Assembly: GCA_025351675.1 (NCBI GenBank)
Contig: JANXVK010000537.1
Span: forward strand, 1 to 9,194
Direction: 5' to 3'
Source: Rhizobacter sp.
Lineage (GTDB): Bacteria; Pseudomonadota; Gammaproteobacteria; Burkholderiales; Burkholderiaceae_C
Length of the DNA: 9,194 nucleotides
In this document: positions 1-5,781 of the stretch, in pieces
Layout of the letters: every line of letters starts with the position of its first letter
Numbering within the stretch: position 1 is the stretch's first letter
The notes under the pieces: generated by a model
Told to the model about the DNA's origin: nothing
The model's input: the letters and a program-made list of their open reading frames with translations, nothing else
The model's database searches: none
Made by a program: the position numbers and the translations under genes

Positions 1-701
1 CTCGCGCTGTCGGCGCCGAGCGTGAGCGCGTCGAGCGCGCGCGCGAGGCGCCAGCTCGACGGCAGGGTCAGCACGAGGCCGAGCGCCAGCGCCGCGCAAC
101 TGCCCCAGCCGAGAAATCCGGTGCTGCCCAGCATGAAGGCCTGCTTGCCGCGCAGCGCGTCGGGCGCGGCGCTCGTGACGAGATCGCTGAGGGCCGCCAG
201 CACCACGCCAACGACCACGCCGGCGAGCAGCAAGCGCGTCGTCTGCTGTGCGCCGCGCGCCAGCGTGAGCGTCAGCATCACGCCGAGCAGCGCGCCGGCG
301 AAGGCCGCGGCGACGAGGCCGATGCGCGCGATCGCATCGGCCGTGGCGAGGCTGATCGCGTGCCCGCCGAGCGCGCTCGCCGCGAGCACAAGCACGACGC
401 CGAGCGACGCGCCCGAAGCCGAGCCAAGCAGGTACGGGTCGGCCAGCGGATTGCGAAACAGGCCCTGCGCGGTCGCGCCCGCGAGGCCGAGCAGCGCGCC
501 GACCAGCCACGCACCGAGCGTGCGCGGGGCGCGGATCTGGCCGACGATCAGTGCGCCGTCGAGGCTGTTCCAGGTCTGCACGAGTTGCGTCAGCGACCAG
601 CCCTCGCTGCCCGCAGCCAGCCCGCCAACCAGCAGCAGCGCGGTGATGAGCGCCAGGCCGATCGCGAGGCGGCGGCGACGCCGGCGATCCAGTTCGCTCA
701 T
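1..701 (-). CDS. btuC: BtuC-like cobalamin ABC transporter permease (FecCD family), C-terminus cut by window edge
   Basis: Inner-membrane permease of a B12 (or related corrinoid) ABC importer; it would take substrate from BtuF and pass it inward using an ATPase not seen here. The frame stays open from ATG at 701-699 to the window edge, giving 233 residues of the usual 320-350. An Arg-rich N-terminus (residues 6-11) precedes a first membrane helix near 12-30. The FecCD-family signature follows: RAPR near 57-60, then GATAQGLFRNPLADPYLLG at 75-93 and SASGAS directly after. LDALTLGADSA appears close to the cut end. The ATG overlaps the btuF stop as ATGA, so translation is probably coupled. FecCD permeases also serve siderophores and haem; the B12 assignment rests on the riboswitch, btuB and cobU in the same operon. 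The family is certain, the substrate likely. Confidence 0.9.
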   Translation of the reverse strand, partial: MSELDRRRRRRLAIGLALITALLLVGGLAAGSEGWSLTQLVQTWNSLDGALIVGQIRAPRTLGAWLVGALLGLAGATAQGLFRNPLADPYLLGSASGASLGVVLVLAASALGGHAISLATADAIARIGLVAAAFAGALLGVMLTLTLARGAQQTTRLLLAGVVVGVVLAALSDLVTSAAPDALRGKQAFMLGSTGFLGWGSCAALALGLVLTLPSSWRLARALDALTLGADSA

Positions 702-1579
702 CGGCGGGACCTCGAACCGATGCCCACCAGGCAATCGGCAATCACGCCGGCAGCCTCACCCATGCGCGGCCCGGGGCGGGTCAGCAGCTCGTAGGGCTCG
801 CTCGCGAAGCCGCAGGCGCGCTCGTCCTGCAACGCACGCAGCCCAGACCAGCCCGGCCGCTTCGGCATCTCGGCGAGGTTCGGCTTCAGCGCCATCACGA
901 TGTCGGGCTGCAGGCGCACCACGTACTCCGGGTTCAGCTTCGGGAACGGCCCGAGTTCGGCCGGCACCGCGTTCGCGAGGCCGAGGCGCGCGAGCGTCTC
1001 GCCGATGAACGACGCGGGGCCGGCAGCGTACGGCGTCGAGTCGACCTCGAAATAGACGCGCTGGCCGCGCAGCGCCGCCGGCACGCGATCGACCGCCGCG
1101 CGTGTCTCGCGCTCGATGCCGGCCCAGACGCGCTCGGCCGCGGCTGGCGTGCCGAGCAACTGCGCGAGGGTGGTCAGGCTGCGCTTCACGTCGGCATGGT
1201 CGCGCGATTCAAGCACCAGCACCTTGATGCCCAGCGCTTCGAGCCGGTCGGTGACGCGCGCCGAAGTCGAGAGCAGCACCACGTCGGGCCGCAGCGCAAC
1301 GATGCGCTCGATCTGCGCGTCGTCGAGCCCACCGAGTTTCGGCAGCGCGAGCACGCTGGCCGGCCAGTTCGAGAAGCGGTCGGTGCCGACCAAGCGCGCG
1401 CAGGCGCCGAGCGCGCAGACGCTCTCGGTCAACGACGGCAGCAGGCTGACGATGCGCTGCGGCGGTGCGGCGAGGGCGAGCGTCGCGCCACGGTCGTCGC
1501 GCAACGTGATCTGCGCTGCGGCCGTCAACGACAGCGCAGCCAGCCAGCCAGCAGCGACCAGGCGACGCAGGCCGCACAT
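698..1579 (-). CDS. btuF: Periplasmic cobalamin-binding protein BtuF
   Basis: Substrate-binding component of the B12 ABC importer (class III periplasmic binding fold, helical-backbone type), 293 residues. A signal peptide is visible: basic residues at 5-6, a hydrophobic stretch to about residue 20, and an Ala-Ala-Ala|Gln cleavage region at 20-23. The mature protein opens with the family pattern: PQRIVSLLPSLTES at 40-53, LGACARLVGTDRFSNWP near 57-73, GGLDDAQIERIVALRPDVV near 83-101. The second lobe includes YFEVDSTPYAAGPASFIGE. The ATG is supported by GGAGG at 1591-1587, seven bases upstream. That ribosome binding site lies inside a mini-ORF whose TGA shares a base with this ATG (TGATG). The 3' end overlaps the permease start. 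Other class III binding proteins (haem, siderophore) look similar; riboswitch context favours cobalamin. Confidence 0.9.
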   Translation of the reverse strand: MCGLRRLVAAGWLAALSLTAAAQITLRDDRGATLALAAPPQRIVSLLPSLTESVCALGACARLVGTDRFSNWPASVLALPKLGGLDDAQIERIVALRPDVVLLSTSARVTDRLEALGIKVLVLESRDHADVKRSLTTLAQLLGTPAAAERVWAGIERETRAAVDRVPAALRGQRVYFEVDSTPYAAGPASFIGETLARLGLANAVPAELGPFPKLNPEYVVRLQPDIVMALKPNLAEMPKRPGWSGLRALQDERACGFASEPYELLTRPGPRMGEAAGVIADCLVGIGSRSRR

Positions 1580-1641
1580 CAGGCAACCTCCGTGCTGCGC
1601 ACTGCGGTGAACTCGCCCTTGGGGCGGCCAGGCGGGCTCAT
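1579..1641 (-). CDS. 20-residue coupled mini-ORF between cobU and btuF
   Basis: A 20-codon ORF encoding MSPPGRPKGEFTAVRSTEVA. Its ATG overlaps the cobU stop as ATGA, and its TGA shares one base with the btuF ATG (TGATG). It therefore fills exactly the space between the two genes. A G-rich stretch (GCGGGG) just upstream, inside the cobU 3' end, could act as a weak ribosome binding site. The strong GGAGG for btuF lies within this ORF. The peptide is hydrophilic, with no membrane segment and no recognised domain. It may be a real micropeptide, or may only carry ribosomes from cobU to btuF. Placement is clear; function is unknown and translation unproven. Confidence 0.5.
   Translation of the reverse strand: MSPPGRPKGEFTAVRSTEVA
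1587..1591 (-). promoter_or_regulatory. Ribosome binding site of btuF
   Basis: GGAGG on the minus strand, seven bases before the btuF ATG at 1579. It is the clearest Shine-Dalgarno sequence in the B12 operon and fixes the btuF start. It lies within the mini-ORF, so ribosomes translating that ORF would pass over it. Confidence 0.75.
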
Positions 1642-2213
1642 GCGCCGCCCCGCTTCACCGGCATTTCGATGCCGGCGACCATCAACGTCACGTTCGCGCA
1701 GACGGCCGCGACCACTTGATGCAGCCGCCCGAGTTCGTCGACGAAACGGCGCGCCTCGTGCGAGAGCGGCGTGATGCCCAGGCCGATCTCGTTCGACACC
1801 AGCACGACCGGGCCTGACGCCGCGGCGAGCGCATCGCACAGGCCGTCGCGCGCGTCGGCGAGTGCGGCGTCATCGATCGGGTCGCCTTCGATCGGCATCA
1901 GCAGGTTCGTCAGCCACAGACTCAGGCAATCGACCAGCACGAGCCGATTCGGCGCGCTGTTCGCCTGCAACGCCGCGGCCAGGTCGCGCGCCACCTCGAT
2001 CGTCGCGAGACCGGCCACGCGACGCGCGCGGTCGGCCCGGTGACGCGCGATGCGCGCACGCATCTCGTCGTCACCGGCGAGCGCGGTGGCGAGCAGCACG
2101 GCGGCGTGGCCCGAACTTTCCGGGCCACGCGTGAGCCACGCGGCCGCGCGCGCCTCGGCGCAACGCGACTTGCCGCTGCGCTGGCCACCCAGGATCAGTT
2201 CGTGCGCCGCCAT
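1638..2213 (-). CDS. cobU: Bifunctional adenosylcobinamide kinase / adenosylcobinamide-phosphate guanylyltransferase
   Basis: Cytoplasmic CobU/CobP enzyme, 191 residues, a typical family length. It phosphorylates adenosylcobinamide and then transfers GMP to give adenosyl-GDP-cobinamide, the nucleotide-loop activation step also used in salvage. Visible motifs: P-loop GGQRSGKS at residues 9-16; the ATALAGDDEM region near 42-51; His58 in ARIARHRADR, aligning with the guanylylated histidine of enteric CobU (His46); LVDCLSLWLTNLL in the middle; VVLVSNEIGLGITPLSHEAR and the C-terminal GRLHQ...VAGI pattern. The start lies 10 bases after the btuB stop with no strong ribosome binding site, so coupling to btuB is likely. 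Its place among transport genes suggests a role in salvaging imported cobinamide. Confidence 0.95.
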   Translation of the reverse strand: MAAHELILGGQRSGKSRCAEARAAAWLTRGPESSGHAAVLLATALAGDDEMRARIARHRADRARRVAGLATIEVARDLAAALQANSAPNRLVLVDCLSLWLTNLLMPIEGDPIDDAALADARDGLCDALAAASGPVVLVSNEIGLGITPLSHEARRFVDELGRLHQVVAAVCANVTLMVAGIEMPVKRGGA

Positions 2214-2223
2214 CGCGTCGAGA

Positions 2224-4125
2224 TCAGAGGCCCTTGCTGTCGAAGCGCAGGCCGATCCAGGCCTGTCGGCCCAGCGCCTGGTAGTCGCGCGCCGGTTCGT
2301 ACTGTCGATCGGTCGCGTTCAGCAGCTTCGCTTCGAGCTGCCACTGCGGCGCGACACGCCAGCGCGCGCTCATGTCGAGCGTCGCGTAGCGGCCGAGCGT
2401 GGCCGTGCCGTCGGGCCGCGCGCCGACCGCGAGCAGCGCACCACCGAAGCGCCACGCGCCGATGTCGTAGTCGAGGGCCAACGATTCCTGGTGCGCGGCG
2501 CGGCGGCTCAGACGCTTGCCGGTGTCGAGATCCTTCGCGTCGAGGAAGTCGATCGTGCCGCTGATGCGCAGAGCGCCGAACCGATGCGCACCGGCGAGCG
2601 TCGCGCCCTGCAGCCGGGCGCGGCCGATGTTGCGCGCGCAGCCGAAGCTGTACGACGGATCGGCCGGGCAGAACGCGTTGTTGCTCTCGTAGGCGATCAT
2701 GTCGCGCACGCGGTTCTGGTAGACCGTGGCCGAGCCCTCGCTGTCGCCGGCCCGCCAGTTGATGCCGAGCTCGACGCTGCGGCCGCGCTCCGGCGTCACG
2801 CTCGGCACACCGTAGCCCGGGTAGAACAGTTCGTTGAAGCTCGGCGCGCGAAAGGTGGTGCCGGCCAGTGCGCGCACACGCAGGCCCTTTGCCACGTCCA
2901 TGCTCCAGCCCAGCCGGCCGGTCGTCTCGCCGCCGTAGACCGAGTTCTGGTCGCGGCGCACGTCGGCCGTCAGCACCTGCGCACCGAACTCGCCGGTGTA
3001 GCCGAGCACAAAGGCGTTGTTGCTGCGCTTCTCGTCCGCGAGGTAGGAGGTCGAATCGGCCTTCTCGCCGAGGTGCTCGTAGGCCAGCATCAGTTGGTGA
3101 TCGGCGCCGAGCCTCAGCGCGTTCTGCCAAGTGAGCTGATCGCGCCGCGTGCGGAAGCGGTCGATCACCAGATCACCGGACTTCAGATCGTCGTCGTTGT
3201 GTGCGACCTGTACGGTCGTCGTCCACGCTGACGTGATCACGCCGCGATAATCGAGCGAGGCGACACGGGTCTTCAGCTTGTTGCGCGGATCGGAGGTCGT
3301 CACCGGCGCATAGGTCGGCGGCGGGTACTCGGCCGAATCGAACTGCGCGTTCAGGTGGCTCTCGACCACGTTCAGGCCGATGCGATGGCCGGCGGCCGGG
3401 GTGAAGCCGAGCTTGAACTGGCCGGTGTCACGGGTGAAGCCGTCGTCGTCGGGGTTGTAGTTGCCGAACTGGTCGCCGGGCTTGAGCACCGAGATGCCAC
3501 GGCTCTTCTCGCGGCCGAGCGAGGCCGCGTAGTCGAAGCCACCGGCCGCTCCGCTAACGCCCACGCCGCCTTCGTAGGAGCGCGCGCCGCCGATCGCGCC
3601 GTTGGCGGTGAAGCGCGGCGCGCCCTCGCCGCGCTTCGTGAAAATCTGGACCACGCCGCCGACCGCATCGGCGCCGTACAGGCTGGACCCAGGCCCGCGC
3701 AACACCTCGATGCGCTCGATCTGCGACAGCCCGAGTGCCTCGAATTCGACCTGCCCGAGTGTGCCCGAGCCGATGCGAACGCCGTCGATCAGCACCACGG
3801 TGTTTCCTGAACCTGCACCGCGGATGAACACGCCCGCCGTGTGCCCCGGCCCGCCGTTGCGCGAGACCTGCACGCCGGCCTCGCGGCGCAACAGGTCTTC
3901 GACCGAGTCGGCGCTGCTGGCGCGGATGCGCTCGGCATCGATCACGACCACGTCGGCGGTGACGCGATCGAGCGATTGAGGCTCGCGGCTGCCGGTGACG
4001 ACGATCGGCGTCAGCTGGGTTTGCGCGAACGAAGGTGTGGTCACCGAAGCGAGCACGGCAAGGCAGCCGGTGACAACGCGGGTCACGGCGAAAGGCGCAC
4101 GAAGCGCCGAAGTACGAAAGGTCAT
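2224..4125 (-). CDS. btuB: TonB-dependent outer-membrane vitamin B12 receptor BtuB
   Basis: Outer-membrane beta-barrel receptor for corrinoids, driven by TonB. With ATG at 4125 it has 633 residues, normal for BtuB. The N-terminus is a signal peptide: Arg residues at 4, 9 and 16, a hydrophobic core near 18-29, and likely cleavage after SFA near residue 34. A TonB box, LTPIVVTGSR, follows at about 38-47. The plug domain contains DLLRREAGVQVSRNGG, VFIRGAGSGNTVVLIDGVRIG, IERIEVLRGPGSSLYGADAVGGVVQIFTK. The rest is barrel strands with aromatic girdles and RAPSFNELFYPGYG, ending in an aromatic-rich strand. A TTG at 4143 in the same frame would add six residues; neither start has a good ribosome binding site. 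The gene is first in the operon, directly behind a cobalamin riboswitch. Confident in BtuB, less in the exact start. Confidence 0.93.
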   Translation of the reverse strand: MTFRTSALRAPFAVTRVVTGCLAVLASVTTPSFAQTQLTPIVVTGSREPQSLDRVTADVVVIDAERIRASSADSVEDLLRREAGVQVSRNGGPGHTAGVFIRGAGSGNTVVLIDGVRIGSGTLGQVEFEALGLSQIERIEVLRGPGSSLYGADAVGGVVQIFTKRGEGAPRFTANGAIGGARSYEGGVGVSGAAGGFDYAASLGREKSRGISVLKPGDQFGNYNPDDDGFTRDTGQFKLGFTPAAGHRIGLNVVESHLNAQFDSAEYPPPTYAPVTTSDPRNKLKTRVASLDYRGVITSAWTTTVQVAHNDDDLKSGDLVIDRFRTRRDQLTWQNALRLGADHQLMLAYEHLGEKADSTSYLADEKRSNNAFVLGYTGEFGAQVLTADVRRDQNSVYGGETTGRLGWSMDVAKGLRVRALAGTTFRAPSFNELFYPGYGVPSVTPERGRSVELGINWRAGDSEGSATVYQNRVRDMIAYESNNAFCPADPSYSFGCARNIGRARLQGATLAGAHRFGALRISGTIDFLDAKDLDTGKRLSRRAAHQESLALDYDIGAWRFGGALLAVGARPDGTATLGRYATLDMSARWRVAPQWQLEAKLLNATDRQYEPARDYQALGRQAWIGLRFDSKGL

Positions 4126-4154
4126 TTGAACAAGCTCGGACAAGTTGCGAACGA

Positions 4155-4170
4155 CCCGCTTCCCCGCGGG
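4155..4170 (-). promoter_or_regulatory. Possible RBS-sequestering hairpin in the btuB leader
   Basis: CCCGC (4170-4166) can pair with GCGGG (4159-4155), leaving GGGGAA in the loop. It lies between the riboswitch aptamer and the btuB start and carries the only purine-rich stretch in the leader. A role in the expression platform is inference. The distance to the ATG at 4125 is longer than usual for a ribosome binding site. Confidence 0.35.
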
Positions 4171-4182
4171 CGTTTGCGATAT

Positions 4183-4211
4183 GGGCGCGTGCTCGATGTG
4201 AACGCGCGCCC
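4183..4211 (-). promoter_or_regulatory. GC-rich hairpin just downstream of the cobalamin aptamer
   Basis: GGGCGCG (4211-4205) pairs with CGCGCCC (4189-4183) over a 15-base loop, with further partial pairing inside. It begins eight bases after the B12 box, where an expression platform is expected. No U-run follows, so it does not look like an intrinsic terminator. Translational control is more likely. Confidence 0.4.
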
Positions 4212-4218
4212 GCTTGTT

Positions 4219-4426
4219 GGCCGGTATCCGGGCTGGCGGAGCAACCCCTGCGACCTTCCCGAAAGCACCAAGCCTTCAGTGGTGTGAGCGCAGGAGCGGA
4301 ATCAACGCGATTCGTCCGCCGTACCGTTGCGGGGGCAGCGCAGATTCGGTCGCCGCACGCGAGGCGTGTGACATCCTTCTGCTTCCCGTTTAACTGTGCC
4401 AGCGGAACGCCGGCACGGGCACCAAC
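4219..4426 (-). ncRNA. Cobalamin (B12) riboswitch upstream of btuB
   Basis: The leader has the conserved blocks of the adenosylcobalamin riboswitch in the right order. Reading on the minus strand: TTGGTGCC at the 5' end (4425-4418), AGTTAAACGGGAAGC (4395-4381), the core GCTGCCCCCGCAAC (4339-4326), CCACTGAAGG, GGGAAGG (4260-4254), and the B12 box AGCCCGGATACCGGCC (4234-4219). The opening and B12-box segments pair as GGTGCC/GGATACC-type arms in the family. Ligand binding normally lowers expression of downstream uptake and biosynthesis genes, here the whole btuB-cobU-btuF-btuC operon. The boundaries are approximate. Confidence 0.95.
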
Positions 4427-4433
4427 AGCGCGC

Positions 4434-4439
4434 ATTGTA
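4434..4439 (-). promoter_or_regulatory. Likely -10 box for the riboswitch/btuB transcript
   Basis: TACAAT on the minus strand, five of six matches to the sigma-70 -10 consensus, ending eight bases before the first conserved riboswitch base. No clear -35 is seen at 17 bases (the hexamer there reads CGATTG), so an activator or weak promoter is possible. Confidence 0.5.
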
Positions 4440-4454
4440 GTGACGCTCGACCTT

Positions 4455-4460
4455 TACAAT
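4455..4460 (+). promoter_or_regulatory. Likely -10 box for the zapB-like/zapA transcript
   Basis: TACAAT on the plus strand, within TTTACAAT, 33 bases before the ATG at 4494. It would give a short 5' leader. It is the mirror image of the opposite-strand TACAAT 15 bases away, so the two promoters lie back to back and probably overlap. The -35 is weak. Confidence 0.5.
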
Positions 4461-4493
4461 CGCACCACCTCTTCTTTGCAGCTGCCACCCGCC

Positions 4494-4730
4494 ATGTCGA
4501 AGATCGAAGAACTCGCCGAGCGGGTCGAGCGCCTGCTCTTGCGGCACGCCGAACTGCAGCGCACCAACGCGCTGCTCGAACACCAGGTGGCCGGCGTGAC
4601 CCACGAACGCGACAACCTCAGATCGCGCCTGAACGCCGCGCGCAGCCGCATCGACGCCTTGCTCGAGCGCCTGCCGACCGATTCAATGGCGGCACCCGAC
4701 GCAAGCGACGCCGAAAGCGCCAAACCATGA
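4494..4730 (+). CDS. ZapB-like small coiled-coil protein (DUF904/TIGR02449-type)
   Basis: A 78-residue, largely helical protein. Residues 2-60 show heptad spacing of Leu/Val/Ile (IEELAERVERLLLRHAELQ, then LLEHQV and LRSRLNAARSRIDALLERL), indicating one continuous coiled coil. The last 18 residues are Ala/Asp/Ser-rich and probably disordered. Small proteins of this type upstream of zapA in beta- and gammaproteobacteria resemble ZapB, which organises the Z-ring through ZapA. The ATG at 4494 is chosen because the coiled coil begins there and the -10 box lies just upstream; there is no clear ribosome binding site. Its stop overlaps the zapA start as ATGA, so the two are co-translated. Family likely; divisome role is by context. 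Confidence 0.82.
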   Translation: MSKIEELAERVERLLLRHAELQRTNALLEHQVAGVTHERDNLRSRLNAARSRIDALLERLPTDSMAAPDASDAESAKP

Positions 4731-5035
4731 AGCAGATCGAAGTCACGATCCTCGGCCAGAGCTACCTGCTCGGCTGCCCCGAAGGCGGCGAAGTCGCGCT
4801 GCTCGAAGCAGTGAGCAATGTCGACCGCGAGATGAGCGCGATCCGCGACGGTGGCAAGGTCAAGGCGCGCGAACGCATCGCGGTGCTGGCGGCGCTCAAC
4901 CTTGCGTACGCGCTTGCGGGGCGACCGGCGGCGCGCGCTGCGAGCGCAGCATCGTCATCCGGTGGTGAAGTCGATGTCGACCACCTGATCGCGCGCTTGG
5001 ACCTTGCCCTCGGCGCCGACGGGCAATTGCTCTGA
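4727..5035 (+). CDS. zapA: Cell division protein ZapA
   Basis: FtsZ-associated protein that cross-links protofilaments and stabilises the Z-ring, 102 residues, the usual size. It opens with the ZapA pattern MKQIEVTILGQSYLLGCPEG (residues 1-20), then the globular head through LLEAVSNVDREMSAIRDGGKVK, then helix ARERIAVLAALNLAYAL typical of the dimerising region. A low-complexity Ala/Ser linker near residues 68-79 precedes a final helix (HLIARLDLALG). Translation is coupled to the ZapB-like gene by a 4-base overlap. A 6S RNA gene follows, the neighbour also found downstream of zapA in many proteobacteria. Confidence 0.95.
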   Translation: MKQIEVTILGQSYLLGCPEGGEVALLEAVSNVDREMSAIRDGGKVKARERIAVLAALNLAYALAGRPAARAASAASSSGGEVDVDHLIARLDLALGADGQLL

Positions 5036-5073
5036 TGGCCACGTGGGATCACGCAAGAGTCACGCATGCGCCG

Positions 5074-5079
5074 TAGAAT
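5074..5079 (+). promoter_or_regulatory. -10 box of the 6S RNA promoter
   Basis: TAGAAT, five of six matches to TATAAT, seven bases before the first paired base of the 6S closing stem at 5086. The -35 region is not recognisable. It suggests the RNA has its own promoter and is not only a by-product of the zapA transcript. Confidence 0.55.
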
Positions 5080-5085
5080 GATTTC

Positions 5086-5260
5086 GTCCGTCGCATTCGC
5101 GTGAGTCTTATATTTCCTTGAACCAATGCTCTCTGAGCAAGGGCTTGGAATATCGTCCGGTTGGTGTGATCGTCTCGCGTCAGACGAACCCGAAGCCGGT
5201 CTGACCTCGCCCACCTGAACTCCTGGTTCAGGAATGCGGCTCACGGTTCGCGGCGGACAC
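5086..5260 (+). ncRNA. ssrS: 6S RNA
   Basis: About 175 bases with the layout of 6S RNA, which mimics an open promoter and binds RNA polymerase-sigma70 holoenzyme. Closing stem: 5086-5094 pairs with 5250-5258 (GTCCGTCGC/GCGGCGGAC, one G-U), then after a small internal loop 5100-5105 pairs with 5240-5245 (CGTGAG/CTCACG). The 3' side of the central region holds hairpin CCTGAAC/GTTCAGG (5214-5220 with 5226-5232), matching the enteric CCUUGAAC...GUUCAAGG hairpin in position. The apical arm carries CGGTTGGTG and hairpin CGTCT/AGACG (5171-5175 with 5182-5186). The position after zapA is the classical one. A pyrimidine-rich tract (5259-5283) follows and may mark the 3' end. Ends are set by the pairing and are approximate. 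Confidence 0.87.
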
Positions 5261-5303
5261 CTTTCTTCTTCCCCTTCTCTTGCCCTGTCCCCCGCACCGC
5301 ACC

Positions 5304-5771
5304 ATGCGTCATTGGCTGATGAAGAGCGAGCCAAGCGAGTGCTCGATCGACGATCTCGCGAAGTCTCCGAAGCAAACTGTGCCGTGGGTCGGTGTTCGCA
5401 ACTACCAAGCGCGCAACTTCATGCGAGACGAGATGCGTGTGGGTGACGGCGTGCTGTTCTATCACTCGTCCTGCCCCGAGCCGGGCATCGCCGGCCTCGC
5501 CGAAGTGGCGAGCGCCGCGTATGCCGACCAAACGCAGTTCGATCCGCAGAGCCACTACTTCGACGCCAAGTCGAAGCCCGACGCGCCGCGCTGGTCCCAT
5601 GTCGACGTGAAGCTGGTGCGCAAGACGCCGCTGTTGGCGCTGGCCGCGATGCGAGACGCGCCGTCGCTTTCGACGATGCGCGTACTCGAGCGCGGCAACC
5701 GGCTGTCGATCACGCCGGTCACGGCGGACGAATGGCGCGCGGTGCTGGCTCTTCTGAAGACGTCCGCATGA
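5304..5771 (+). CDS. EVE-domain protein (thymocyte nuclear protein 1-like)
   Basis: A single-domain protein of 155 residues, the full EVE length. The EVE fold belongs to the PUA-like superfamily, which binds modified bases in nucleic acids. Conserved landmarks: WLMKSEP at 4-10, IDDL near 15-18, VPWVGVRNYQARNFMRD, MRVGDGVLFYHSSCPEPGIAG in the middle, RWSHVDVKLVRKTPL, and the C-terminal GNRLSITPVTADEW. The ATG at 5304 is chosen because homologues begin MRxWLMKSEP; an in-frame TTG at 5280 would add an unconserved stretch. No Shine-Dalgarno sequence is visible. It lies directly after 6S RNA and may depend on read-through from that promoter. The natural ligand in bacteria is not settled. Identity is firm. 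Confidence 0.92.
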   Translation: MRHWLMKSEPSECSIDDLAKSPKQTVPWVGVRNYQARNFMRDEMRVGDGVLFYHSSCPEPGIAGLAEVASAAYADQTQFDPQSHYFDAKSKPDAPRWSHVDVKLVRKTPLLALAAMRDAPSLSTMRVLERGNRLSITPVTADEWRAVLALLKTSA

Positions 5772-5781
5772 ATCGCCGCGC

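Noticed and set aside
22..1008. Long plus-strand open frame of 328 codons at the window start
   Set aside because: It is antisense to btuC and btuF, both of which match their families along their length. The predicted protein is Arg/Ala/Ser low-complexity, as usual for shadow frames in high-GC DNA.
2050..3231. Plus-strand open frame of 393 codons
   Set aside because: It lies antisense to btuB and the start of cobU. No domain is recognisable, composition is Arg/Ala/Val-biased, and btuB is unmistakable in the opposite strand.
4302..4604. Minus-strand open frame of 100 codons over the divergent promoter and riboswitch
   Set aside because: It crosses both -10 boxes, the riboswitch and the start of the ZapB-like gene in antisense. 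There is no family resemblance.
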